DNA from: S139-23 sp047639315
GTDB lineage: Bacteria; Planctomycetota; GCA-002687715; DRQF01
Length of the DNA stretch: 17,451 nucleotides
Assembly (NCBI GenBank): GCA_047639315.1
Contig: JBLINQ010000109.1
Span: 1 to 17,451, forward strand
Reading direction: 5' to 3'
The notes beneath the pieces were generated by a model. It searched no databases and was not told the origin of the DNA. It saw only the letters and a program-made list of their open reading frames with translations. Position numbers and translations under genes: made by a program. Below are positions 6,510-14,362 of the stretch, in pieces (the first letter of the stretch is position 1; the number at the start of each line of letters is the position of its first letter).

Positions 6510-9500
6510 GCAACCCCAACGCACCCACAATCGAGCGCATTGTATTGGCCTTTCAACAGGCCTACTTCGAGGATGATTCGAAAGACGGGGCCAAGTCCCT
6601 TTCCCATTACCTAAAGCTATGGCCTGATCATGAAGACTTGATCGCCAGAGAATTCCTCAATCTGCAAAACGGCATAGTCGAATCAGTCGAGATGCACGAT
6701 CTTGATGCCGACAGTAAGACCCTCGGGCCCTATGCGTTGGACCGTGAGATTGGCCGGGGAGGCCAAGGTGTGGTCTACAAAGCCACGGACTCAAGACTTG
6801 GTCGTGTTGTTGCGCTTAAAGTGCTCACTGGCTTAGGCCCTGGTGCTGAGAAACAGATCATTCGTTTTCGCCGAGAAGCGGAAGTGGCAGCTCGGTTAGA
6901 TCATCCAGGCATTTGCGGTGTACACGACGCCGGCGTGGAAGATGGTGTGCCATATATAGCCATGCGCTACGTCAGCGGCGAATCCCTCGCTCAACGCCTT
7001 AGTCGCTCCAAGGCAACGAGCAACCGTGACAACGGCGAGTCCATTGGCTTCCTCGACTTGACAGAGATGGGCACAGATGGTGACGGTGAGGAGATTCACC
7101 CACAAGTCGAATCTACGACCGACGTAAGTATGACCAAGAGTCAATTCGATGCGACTTTGAGAGTTTTCGAGAAGGCTGCTCGCGCTTTACATGCAGCTCA
7201 CGAAGCAGGGGTGATTCACCGCGACGTCAAACCCGGGAACATCATGGTCACCGACGAAGGCGAACCTGTGGTGCTCGACTTTGGTTTGGCTCACGACGAT
7301 TCGGAAGACATGCCGTCTTTGACCCAGACGGGTGATTTCTTTGGCACTCCGGCATATATGTCGCCAGAACAGATAGCAGGGCAGCGTATTCATTTGGATG
7401 CCAGGTCGGATGTTTATTCTTTGGGTGTCACGCTTTACGAAAGCCTAGTGTTGCGTCGCCCATTTGATTCACCCACCCGCGAAGGTCTTTATCAGGCCAT
7501 CATGACTAAGGATGCTCCTGATCCGAGACGACTGAACCGCTCTATTTCTAAAGATCTGAAGATCGTCTTGGAGTGTGTGCTCGAGAAAGACCGCGACAAA
7601 CGCTATCAGTCGGCCTTGGCATTCGCCGATGATTTGGCCGCGGTGCGAGAGCTCCGTCCCATAGCTGCCAACCCGATTGGTCCAGTGGGGCGGATAGCAC
7701 GCTGGGCCAAGCGCAAGCCAGTGCGTGCTACTTTCGTAGCTGCGCTTATCATCGGCATTCCGCTCATCACTGGTCTTTCTGGATACATCGTCGCCAACCT
7801 GCCTAACATTCAAGCTCAAGAGCAAGCCCTTCTTGATGAGGCGACTGAGCAGGATCTCGAAAGAGGGTTCTTTGAACTTGCATCCACAAAGGACTTTCGG
7901 GCGTCCGTCTCTAGTTTTGAAAGTGCGCTTGAAAGAAGTCCAGGTTCAGCTGGAGCAGCCACTGGGCTTGCCCTGGCTTTTCTCAAGTTGAGGGAGCCAC
8001 AGTCGGCTCTCGAAGTCTTAGACTCCGTCGAATCGAAACTTCCAGACCGAACTCTTCTTTACTCTCTGAAAGCAGATGTTCTTGAGAAACTGGATCGAAT
8101 TCCTGAAGCGAAAGAATTGCGTAAGTCGGCCAAGCCACCGCGGAGCGCACTCGCTTACTTTGTCGAGGGCCATCGACTTCAGGCTCAGCATCATGTTCGG
8201 CCTTGGCATCCCAAGGCAGTTCGAGAGCAAATCGCAAAAATGTTCAGTCGTGCTGTCGTGGCAAGCCCGAAAGCCCGTCGTGCTTACCATCTCAGTCTTG
8301 CTCGATCTATTGGCAGAGATGCCGGTTTGGAAGAATGTAGCGCTGTTGCTGAAGCCATCGAAAATTTGTGGCCCGACGAGTTTCATTCACTCATGGCGAT
8401 CTCCTTTTGTCTCGAGAATCACGACAGCAAAAGAGAATTTGCTGCCTTGGAAGCTGCATTCAAACTCAAGCCAGACCATCTGCATGTGAATGGGTGGATG
8501 GGCATCGCCCTGGCGAACAGGGGCCGCCACAAGGAGGCGAAGCCATTCGTGCGCAAGGCGATCGATTTGGGGACGAAAGACGCAAACTACTTTCACATCT
8601 ACATCTTTTGTCTCTTAGGCCTTGAAGAGTTTGATGACGCAGCGACATGGTGCCGTAAAGGACTGGAGCTCGAAGATAGGAACTATGACTACTACTTCTA
8701 TTCGACTCTCAACAATCTTCTCAGGCGAGATGACAACGAATCTGTGCGGGAGTACCTAAGAACGACGCAAATAGGTTTTGAGAAGAAGGTCAGTCTCAAT
8801 GCACTCACGACTGCCCAATACGGACACTTCGGGCTGTTTCTCTTAGCGGGTCGTAAAGTCGATGAAGGCATCAAATATCTGACAAAGTCGATCAATTCGG
8901 GTAGTCCAAATCCTGAGTTTTTTGAGCGTCTTGTGTCATGCTTGCGCGGTGCGGCACGCTACAAAGAGTCGTTGAGGATCTGCGTCAAAGGGTTAGCGAT
9001 TACTGGTCAATCGAAGTCGATCTTCTTGACGAAATATCGAGTAATGAATCTCGTCTCCCTTGGCCAGAAAGAAGAAGCTCTGAGGCACTTTCTTTTGTTG
9101 GAGCGTGACTTCAAGAACACGGTTGGAGACAGCTCCAAGAACTATGTCCGAATAGGGAATTATGGAGTTCTTCTGGCCAATTTTGGCCGCGAAAAGGAGG
9201 CAATTCCACATCTCAAGAGAGCCATTGCGCTCGGAAGCCGCCACCCGGGTTTTTACAAGAAACTTGGGGATTGCCTTGTGAGCACCGGGCAATGGCAAGC
9301 CGCTATAGCAAACTGCCACGATGGCTTGGAGCTTGAGGATCAAGAACGAAGGAGTTTCTTCCTCTCCGAGCTTAGCTTCCTATATTCAGCTCACGGACCG
9401 ACGGACAAAGCGAGAGAGTTTACTGCCCGAGCTGAAAGCGAGTATCGGAAGAAAATCAAGGAAAATAGGGCTGATCCCAAGGGTCATGGGAATCTCGCCT

Positions 9501-10090
9501 CGTTCCTTTCGGCAACAGGGCAGATCGAAAAGTCCATTGTAGCGCGAAAAGTTGCGATTGGCTTGGCAACAACAAATTCGAGTTACCACAACTCTCTAGG
9601 TTGCGCCTATCTTGCCATTGGGGAACTCGAATTGGCCGAAGCAAGTTTTCGAGAGGCGATCAAGCATGAAGAGGACGGACCATTTCCAAATATGAACTTG
9701 GGCTACATTCATCATTTACGGGGCGAGCAAGCAAAAGCTGAAAGGTGCTTTGCCATAACCCTCCAAAGCAAACTAGATATGATGGACGTGGAGAAGACGC
9801 GCGTGCGCAAGTGGATTCGAGGCGATAAGCCCAAGAACAGATACAACGATTTCTGGGCTCATAAACAAGCGTCATACATTGTACGAATGACCAAAGGCAA
9901 AGACGCTGTGAGTTTGGATCTCTTGTCCACGGTCGAATTCTTGCAAGGCAAGTTTGACGAGGCCGTTAAGCACCAGCGAGAACTGCTTACCCTGATGAGT
10001 GGCAAAGACGTTGGTGAGTTGAAGGTGGCGGATGCCGAAGCGAAACTTGCGAAATACAAGAACGCCATGGTCGGGGAGGATGCGAAATGA
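6506..10090 (+). CDS. Membrane Ser/Thr protein kinase with expanded TPR domain, array copy 2 (K2, 1194 aa)
   Basis: It has the same plan as K1. There is a helper segment (8-53) and an RD kinase domain with GRGGQG (83-88), lysine 105, glutamate 124, HRDVKPGN (238-245) and DFG (258-260). The GFLDLT-bearing acidic insert spans about 165-213 and the membrane helix about 408-430. The TPR region is longer than in K1 because the triple-TPR unit occurs three times in a row (663-771, 772-883, 884-994), against once in K1 and K4. Two extra units of about 111 residues account for the 215-residue length difference. The C-terminal cap begins near NMNLGYIHHLRGE and ends LAKYKNAMVGEDAK. Motif residues for catalysis are intact. 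It overlaps both neighbours by ATGA, so it is expressed only as part of the array transcript unless an internal promoter exists. Ligand and substrate are unknown. Confidence 0.97.
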   Translation: MSNPNAPTIERIVLAFQQAYFEDDSKDGAKSLSHYLKLWPDHEDLIAREFLNLQNGIVESVEMHDLDADSKTLGPYALDREIGRGGQGVVYKATDSRLGRVVALKVLTGLGPGAEKQIIRFRREAEVAARLDHPGICGVHDAGVEDGVPYIAMRYVSGESLAQRLSRSKATSNRDNGESIGFLDLTEMGTDGDGEEIHPQVESTTDVSMTKSQFDATLRVFEKAARALHAAHEAGVIHRDVKPGNIMVTDEGEPVVLDFGLAHDDSEDMPSLTQTGDFFGTPAYMSPEQIAGQRIHLDARSDVYSLGVTLYESLVLRRPFDSPTREGLYQAIMTKDAPDPRRLNRSISKDLKIVLECVLEKDRDKRYQSALAFADDLAAVRELRPIAANPIGPVGRIARWAKRKPVRATFVAALIIGIPLITGLSGYIVANLPNIQAQEQALLDEATEQDLERGFFELASTKDFRASVSSFESALERSPGSAGAATGLALAFLKLREPQSALEVLDSVESKLPDRTLLYSLKADVLEKLDRIPEAKELRKSAKPPRSALAYFVEGHRLQAQHHVRPWHPKAVREQIAKMFSRAVVASPKARRAYHLSLARSIGRDAGLEECSAVAEAIENLWPDEFHSLMAISFCLENHDSKREFAALEAAFKLKPDHLHVNGWMGIALANRGRHKEAKPFVRKAIDLGTKDANYFHIYIFCLLGLEEFDDAATWCRKGLELEDRNYDYYFYSTLNNLLRRDDNESVREYLRTTQIGFEKKVSLNALTTAQYGHFGLFLLAGRKVDEGIKYLTKSINSGSPNPEFFERLVSCLRGAARYKESLRICVKGLAITGQSKSIFLTKYRVMNLVSLGQKEEALRHFLLLERDFKNTVGDSSKNYVRIGNYGVLLANFGREKEAIPHLKRAIALGSRHPGFYKKLGDCLVSTGQWQAAIANCHDGLELEDQERRSFFLSELSFLYSAHGPTDKAREFTARAESEYRKKIKENRADPKGHGNLASFLSATGQIEKSIVARKVAIGLATTNSSYHNSLGCAYLAIGELELAEASFREAIKHEEDGPFPNMNLGYIHHLRGEQAKAERCFAITLQSKLDMMDVEKTRVRKWIRGDKPKNRYNDFWAHKQASYIVRMTKGKDAVSLDLLSTVEFLQGKFDEAVKHQRELLTLMSGKDVGELKVADAEAKLAKYKNAMVGEDAK
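8492..9487 (+). repeat. Three tandem ~330-bp triple-TPR units inside K2
   Basis: Aligning the protein at the G-R/K-E-A register gives three successive units of 109, 112 and 111 residues, starting at codons 8492, 8819 and 9155. Each has the order helix-pair, second helix-pair ending in a C.KGL or similar motif, then a third pair with a charged linker. The copies are diverged, so this is an older expansion within the gene. Confidence 0.7.
10073..10090 (+). promoter_or_regulatory. K2/K3 coupling junction: internal Shine-Dalgarno plus ATGA overlap
   Basis: GGGGAGGA (10073-10080) in the K2 tail precedes the K3 ATG (10087) by 6 bases (8 from GGGGAG), and stop and start share ATGA. It differs in sequence from the other junctions but keeps the strong ribosome site. 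Confidence 0.85.
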
Positions 10091-13000
10091 GCAATCCCAA
10101 CGCACCCACAATTGAGCGCATTGTTTTGGCCTTTCAACAGGCTTACTTCGAGGATGATTCGAATGACGGGGCCAAGTCCCTTTCCCATTACCTGAAGCTG
10201 TGGCCTGATCATGAAGACTTGATCGCCAGAGAATTCCTCAATCTGCAAAACGGCACAGTCGAATCAGTCGAGATGCGGGATCTTGATGCCGACAGTAAGA
10301 CTCTTGGGCCATACTCCTTAGACCGCGAGATTGGCCGGGGAGGGCAGGGTCTTGTTTACAAAGCCATCGACTCAAGGCTTGGTCGCGTCGTAGCGCTTAA
10401 GGTGCTCACTGGCTTGGGCCCTGGTGCAGAGAAGCAGATCATTCGGTTTCGCCGAGAAGCGGAAGTGGCGGCGCGCTTGGACCATCCGGGGATTTGCGGT
10501 GTTCATGATGCTGGAGTCGAAGATGGCGTGCCATACATCGCCATGCGCTATGTGAGTGGCGAATCTCTTGCTCAACGACTGAGCCGATCCAAGGCGACGA
10601 GTAACGGCGACAACGGCGAGTCGATCGGTTTTCTCGACTTAACAGAGATGGGCACAGAAGGCGACGTCGAGGAGATTCAGCCGCAAGGCGAATCATCGAC
10701 CGACGTGAGTATGACCAAGAGTCAACTCGACGCGACCTTAAGAGTTTTTGAGAAGGCTGCTCGCGCTTTACATGCAGCTCACGAAGCAGGGGTGATTCAC
10801 CGCGACGTCAAACCCGGCAACATCATGGTCACCGACGAAGGTGAACCAGTGGTGCTCGATTTTGGCTTGGCTCATGATGATTCGGAAGACATGCCGTCGT
10901 TAACTCAAACCGGTGACTTCTTCGGCACACCGGCTTATATGTCGCCTGAGCAAATAGCAGGGCAACGCATCCATTTGGACGCCAGATCTGATGTTTATTC
11001 TTTAGGCGTCACCCTCTATGAAAGCCTAGTTCTACGTCGGCCTTTTGACGCACCAACCCGCGAAGGTCTCTACCAGGCCATCATGACTAAGGATGCTCCT
11101 GACCCCAGACGACTGAACCGCTCCATCTCTAAAGATCTCAAGATCGTTTTGGAGTGTGTGCTCGAGAAAGACCGCGACAAACGCTACCAGTCGGCGTTAG
11201 CTTTCGCTGACGACTTGGCCGCCGTCAGAGAACTTCGCCCAATTGCGGCTAATCCGATTGGTCCGATAGGGCGCATAGTACGTTGGGCCAAGCGCAAGCC
11301 AGTCCGCGCAACTTTCGCGGCAGCCCTCATCATCGGCATTCCGCTGATCACTGGGCTTGCTGGCTACATCTTTGCCAACTTGCCCAACATCCAAGCCCAA
11401 GAGCAAGCGGCGCTTGACGAGGAAACCGAGAAAGATCTCGAGCGTGGGTTCTTTGAGAGCAACGAAGGCGATGTCAGGAAAGGCGTAGATCACTTTGAGC
11501 GAGCACTGAAAAGAACGCCCAATTCCATGGGCGCAGCCGTTGGCTTGGCTTGGTCTTACTTGAAGTTGAAAGAACCCGAATCAGCATTGAGAGTCATAAG
11601 AAAAGCGGAAAGAGAACTGCCGGATCCTGCTGTCCTTTACTCCTTGAAAGCTGACATCCTTAAGAAGCTTGATCGTCCGGAGGCAGCCAAGAAAGTTCGT
11701 GACTTGGCGACGCCACCCCATAGTGCCATTACCTGGTTTATGGAAGGTATACGAATTTGGAGTGACTATTCTGATAATTGGGCAGCTAAACGTCCGAAAG
11801 AAGTGCACGAAGGTGCGGTGGCGATGATGAGGCGTGCCGTCAACTCTAGCCCAACTGCTCGCCGAGTCTACCACATCACTCTCGCCTCCATGATCCGCCA
11901 TGGCGCCAGCAAAGAAGAATGCACTGGGCTTGCTGAGGCTATGGAGGAGCTTTGGCCAAACGAAGCAGAGGTTTTCTTCTGGAGCGGTATGTGTACTGAA
12001 TTCACAGATCCAAAGAAGAGCGTCAACGCTTTTCTGACTGCAGCAAGGTTGAATCCGAAGAATGCCTATTACATTGGAAACGTTGGGGTTTGTCTAAACA
12101 AGATTGGAGAATACGAGAAAGCCCTTCCCATGTTTCAAAAGGCGCGTGAACTCGACCCAGAGATTGCCTCATATTACCACTTCGCCGGGCGGGCATATCA
12201 AAAATTAGGCAAGTTCGAGGCTGCGAATCTTGAGTACCAGCAAGCGATTAAGCGCGCCCCTGAGAAAGCCAACTATTACGGCTCCGCTGGGTTCGTGCTC
12301 CTAAAGTTAGGCAAATTTGCAGACGCGCTTTCTATGTATAAGGACGCGATTCTTCGAGACACGGAGAAAGCGCATTACTACCGGAATGCCGGGTGGTTAC
12401 ATTACAAGTTAGGTGAGCATGAGGAATCGGCTTCGATGTATATGGGAGCGATCAGGTGCGCCCCTGAGAAAGCCTCTAACTACTTCGACGCCGGGTGGGC
12501 GCTCTCAAGGTTAGGCAAGTTTAATGATTCGCTTTCTATGTATAACGAAGCGATTCTTCGTGATCCAAAGCATTACGGTGCTCACATCAATGCGGGGATT
12601 GCACATCAAGAACTTGGCGAATACGATAAGGCGATTCCTTACTTTGATACTGCGATCTTCCTCCAACCCAAGAACCGCTTAGGTCACCACAATAAAGCGA
12701 ATGCGCTTCACGAGCTCGAGAGGTATGAGGATGCATATCATTCCTACTTGCAGGCCATTAATAACGGCAGCAGAAGTCCTTTCTGTCATAGACGAATAGT
12801 CTCTCTCCTCTGGCGCGATGCACGATGGGATGAGGCAGAAGCCTTTGTCAGCAAAGGGCTCGACCTTCCACTCAACTCCGTAACTCCTTTCCACTTGGAG
12901 TTCATGACGTCGCAGTTGCTTCGTGAAAGGAAATTCGAAGCAGTGCACAAGCACTACGGCGTGACCGTCGCTCGTTATGACGAGGCGATAATCCAGGCAC

Positions 13001-14340
13001 AGGATGAGAAATCGAATCTCTCATGGAACCTGGCGGAAATATTCAGGAATCAGAGCACAGTCTTTCGCGATCAGGGGCGGCCGATCGATGCAGAAAAGGC
13101 GCGTAAGACTGCAGAGGGTCATCATCAACAAGCGATCGATGCTGCAGTGACAAAAGAAGATCGAGCCAAGCTTCTCGATAGATTGGCTTTTCGACTTCGG
13201 GACAACTTTCAATATCCAGAAGCTGAAAAGACAGCACGTGAGGCGGTCGAGTTAGATCCTGGAAACCCTACTTATCACAACAATCTGGCCATCAAACTGG
13301 AAATGGCAGGTGATGTCAAATCGGCTGAATTAAGTTATCGCAAAGCGATAGATATCAAGCCTGGCTACGAGTATGCCAATGCGAACTTGGGGTATGTCCT
13401 TCAACTGCAAGAGAAGTTTGCACAGGCAAAGGCCGCTTTCATCATCGCTCGCCGGGCCAGTGGTGATCTTGTGGAGACGATGAACGACAGAGTAGGTTCT
13501 GTCCTCCGAAATCCGAAACCGACAGACAAGAGGGCAAAGCGTAAGGCTCTTCGACAGGCCCATATCGCGGTGCTTATGACTCAACGCCAAGACAGCAGGA
13601 GCCTTGAATTGCTTGGGAAAGTCAACTTCTTCCTCGGAGAGACGGAGAAGGTTGACGAGATCTTCGCTGAAACGGAAAGAGCTTATCGAAATGAAATCAC
13701 GCTGGCAGGTGATGACAAGAAGAAGGCCCAACTCCACCGCTCTCTTGGTCGGTTTCTCAACTACACCGGACAGCAAAGAGAGGCAGTCTTGGAGAGCGAG
13801 AAAGCAACTCTTCTGGACCCAACAAACTCAAGCTACTTTAACACCTTAGGATGTAATTACCTTGGGTTGGGGCGGCCTGAAGACGCCGAAGCAGCGTTTC
13901 TAAACGCAATCGAACTCGATGCCACCGATCCTTGGCCCAACATGAATTTGGCCTATATCCAAGATCTGCGCAGCGAAAAGGAAGAAGCAAATCGTCGATT
14001 CGAAGTGACTCTCAAATACAAACCGGACATGGTCTTTGTGCAGAATCAGCGAAGTCGCGAGTGGATTCGAGGCGTCAAACCGAGGAGCGTCAACGCCAAC
14101 TTCTGGGCGCATAGGCAGGCACTCTATGCCGTGCGAATGACTCACAATAAAGACGCCGTGAGCCTAAATCTCTTGGCCACGATCGAGTTCATGCAGGGTA
14201 AGTTTGAAGACGCGGTCAAGAACCAAAAGCAACTCGTCTTGTTGATGGACGGCAAAGATGTCGGCGATCTTAAGTTCGCTGATGCCGAAGCCAATCTTGC
14301 TAAATACAAAAAGGCCATGAATGGGGAGGGGAGCAAATGA
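10087..14340 (+). CDS. Membrane Ser/Thr protein kinase with the longest TPR domain, array copy 3 (K3, 1417 aa)
   Basis: The kinase half matches K2 position for position: GRGGQG 83-88, lysine 105, HRDVKPGN 238-245, DFG 258-260, acidic insert about 165-213 and membrane helix about 408-430. Outside the membrane it has the largest TPR region of the set. Eight consecutive 34-residue TPRs start at residue 659 (659-930), and a 68-residue, two-TPR duplication is still visible at DNA level. A further stretch at about 1098-1201 aligns without gaps to this protein's own C-terminal cap (1285-1417) but is strongly diverged, so the protein looks like a fusion or internal duplication of the C-terminal half. 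Catalytic residues are intact. ATGA overlaps join it to K2 and K4. DNA patches identical to K2 and, separately, to K4 point to gene conversion. Confidence 0.97.
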   Translation: MSNPNAPTIERIVLAFQQAYFEDDSNDGAKSLSHYLKLWPDHEDLIAREFLNLQNGTVESVEMRDLDADSKTLGPYSLDREIGRGGQGLVYKAIDSRLGRVVALKVLTGLGPGAEKQIIRFRREAEVAARLDHPGICGVHDAGVEDGVPYIAMRYVSGESLAQRLSRSKATSNGDNGESIGFLDLTEMGTEGDVEEIQPQGESSTDVSMTKSQLDATLRVFEKAARALHAAHEAGVIHRDVKPGNIMVTDEGEPVVLDFGLAHDDSEDMPSLTQTGDFFGTPAYMSPEQIAGQRIHLDARSDVYSLGVTLYESLVLRRPFDAPTREGLYQAIMTKDAPDPRRLNRSISKDLKIVLECVLEKDRDKRYQSALAFADDLAAVRELRPIAANPIGPIGRIVRWAKRKPVRATFAAALIIGIPLITGLAGYIFANLPNIQAQEQAALDEETEKDLERGFFESNEGDVRKGVDHFERALKRTPNSMGAAVGLAWSYLKLKEPESALRVIRKAERELPDPAVLYSLKADILKKLDRPEAAKKVRDLATPPHSAITWFMEGIRIWSDYSDNWAAKRPKEVHEGAVAMMRRAVNSSPTARRVYHITLASMIRHGASKEECTGLAEAMEELWPNEAEVFFWSGMCTEFTDPKKSVNAFLTAARLNPKNAYYIGNVGVCLNKIGEYEKALPMFQKARELDPEIASYYHFAGRAYQKLGKFEAANLEYQQAIKRAPEKANYYGSAGFVLLKLGKFADALSMYKDAILRDTEKAHYYRNAGWLHYKLGEHEESASMYMGAIRCAPEKASNYFDAGWALSRLGKFNDSLSMYNEAILRDPKHYGAHINAGIAHQELGEYDKAIPYFDTAIFLQPKNRLGHHNKANALHELERYEDAYHSYLQAINNGSRSPFCHRRIVSLLWRDARWDEAEAFVSKGLDLPLNSVTPFHLEFMTSQLLRERKFEAVHKHYGVTVARYDEAIIQAQDEKSNLSWNLAEIFRNQSTVFRDQGRPIDAEKARKTAEGHHQQAIDAAVTKEDRAKLLDRLAFRLRDNFQYPEAEKTAREAVELDPGNPTYHNNLAIKLEMAGDVKSAELSYRKAIDIKPGYEYANANLGYVLQLQEKFAQAKAAFIIARRASGDLVETMNDRVGSVLRNPKPTDKRAKRKALRQAHIAVLMTQRQDSRSLELLGKVNFFLGETEKVDEIFAETERAYRNEITLAGDDKKKAQLHRSLGRFLNYTGQQREAVLESEKATLLDPTNSSYFNTLGCNYLGLGRPEDAEAAFLNAIELDATDPWPNMNLAYIQDLRSEKEEANRRFEVTLKYKPDMVFVQNQRSREWIRGVKPRSVNANFWAHRQALYAVRMTHNKDAVSLNLLATIEFMQGKFEDAVKNQKQLVLLMDGKDVGDLKFADAEANLAKYKKAMNGEGSK
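12061..12876 (+). repeat. Eight consecutive 34-residue TPR repeats in K3
   Basis: The translation falls into an exact 34-residue (102-bp) register from residue 659 to 930. Positions typical of TPRs are seen: small residue or Ala/Gly near 8, G-K/E-F/Y at 16-18, A near 20 and P at 32-33. The first six are the most regular, and the last two resemble the start of the triple-TPR unit of the sister proteins. Confidence 0.85.
12163..12570 (+). repeat. 204-bp tandem duplication (two TPRs each) in K3
   Basis: TPRs 2-3 (12163-12366) and TPRs 4-5 (12367-12570) repeat with a 204-base period. GCGCCCCTGAGAAAGCC occurs at 12254-12270 and again at 12458-12474. GCTTTCTATGTATAA occurs at 12327 and again at 12531. 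Both pairs are exactly 204 bases apart, so the duplication is recent relative to the rest of the TPR region. Confidence 0.85.
13378..13690 (+). repeat. Decayed internal copy of the C-terminal cap in K3
   Basis: Residues 1098-1201 align without gaps to the true cap beginning at residue 1285 (13939). Shared positions include N.NL.Y, KP, the RQA..AV.MT block and the SL.LL...F..G stretch. The internal copy has lost the K-D-V and LAKYK tail. This suggests the duplicated or fused end of an ancestral array member. Confidence 0.65.
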
Positions 14341-14362
14341 GCAACCCGAATGCACCCACCAT
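14288..14362 (+). repeat. 75-bp identical junction block, K3/K4 copy
   Basis: The last codons of K3 and first codons of K4 form a 75-base block that recurs without mismatch at 17218-17292 (K4/K5 junction), 2930 bases downstream. It includes the Shine-Dalgarno site GGGGAGGGGAG and the ATGA overlap. Identity across a gene boundary indicates that the duplicated unit was a whole gene plus junction. Confidence 0.9.
14323..14340 (+). promoter_or_regulatory. K3/K4 coupling junction: internal Shine-Dalgarno plus ATGA overlap
   Basis: GGGGAGGGGAG begins at 14323 in the K3 tail (NGEGSK), a few bases before the K4 ATG (14337). The K3 stop overlaps that start in ATGA (14337-14340). Confidence 0.85.

Noticed and set aside
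12061..12876. CRISPR-like or microsatellite interpretation of the regular 102-bp periodicity in K3
   Set aside because: The period matches 34-residue TPR coding repeats in an uninterrupted reading frame; the repeats are diverged and have no spacers.
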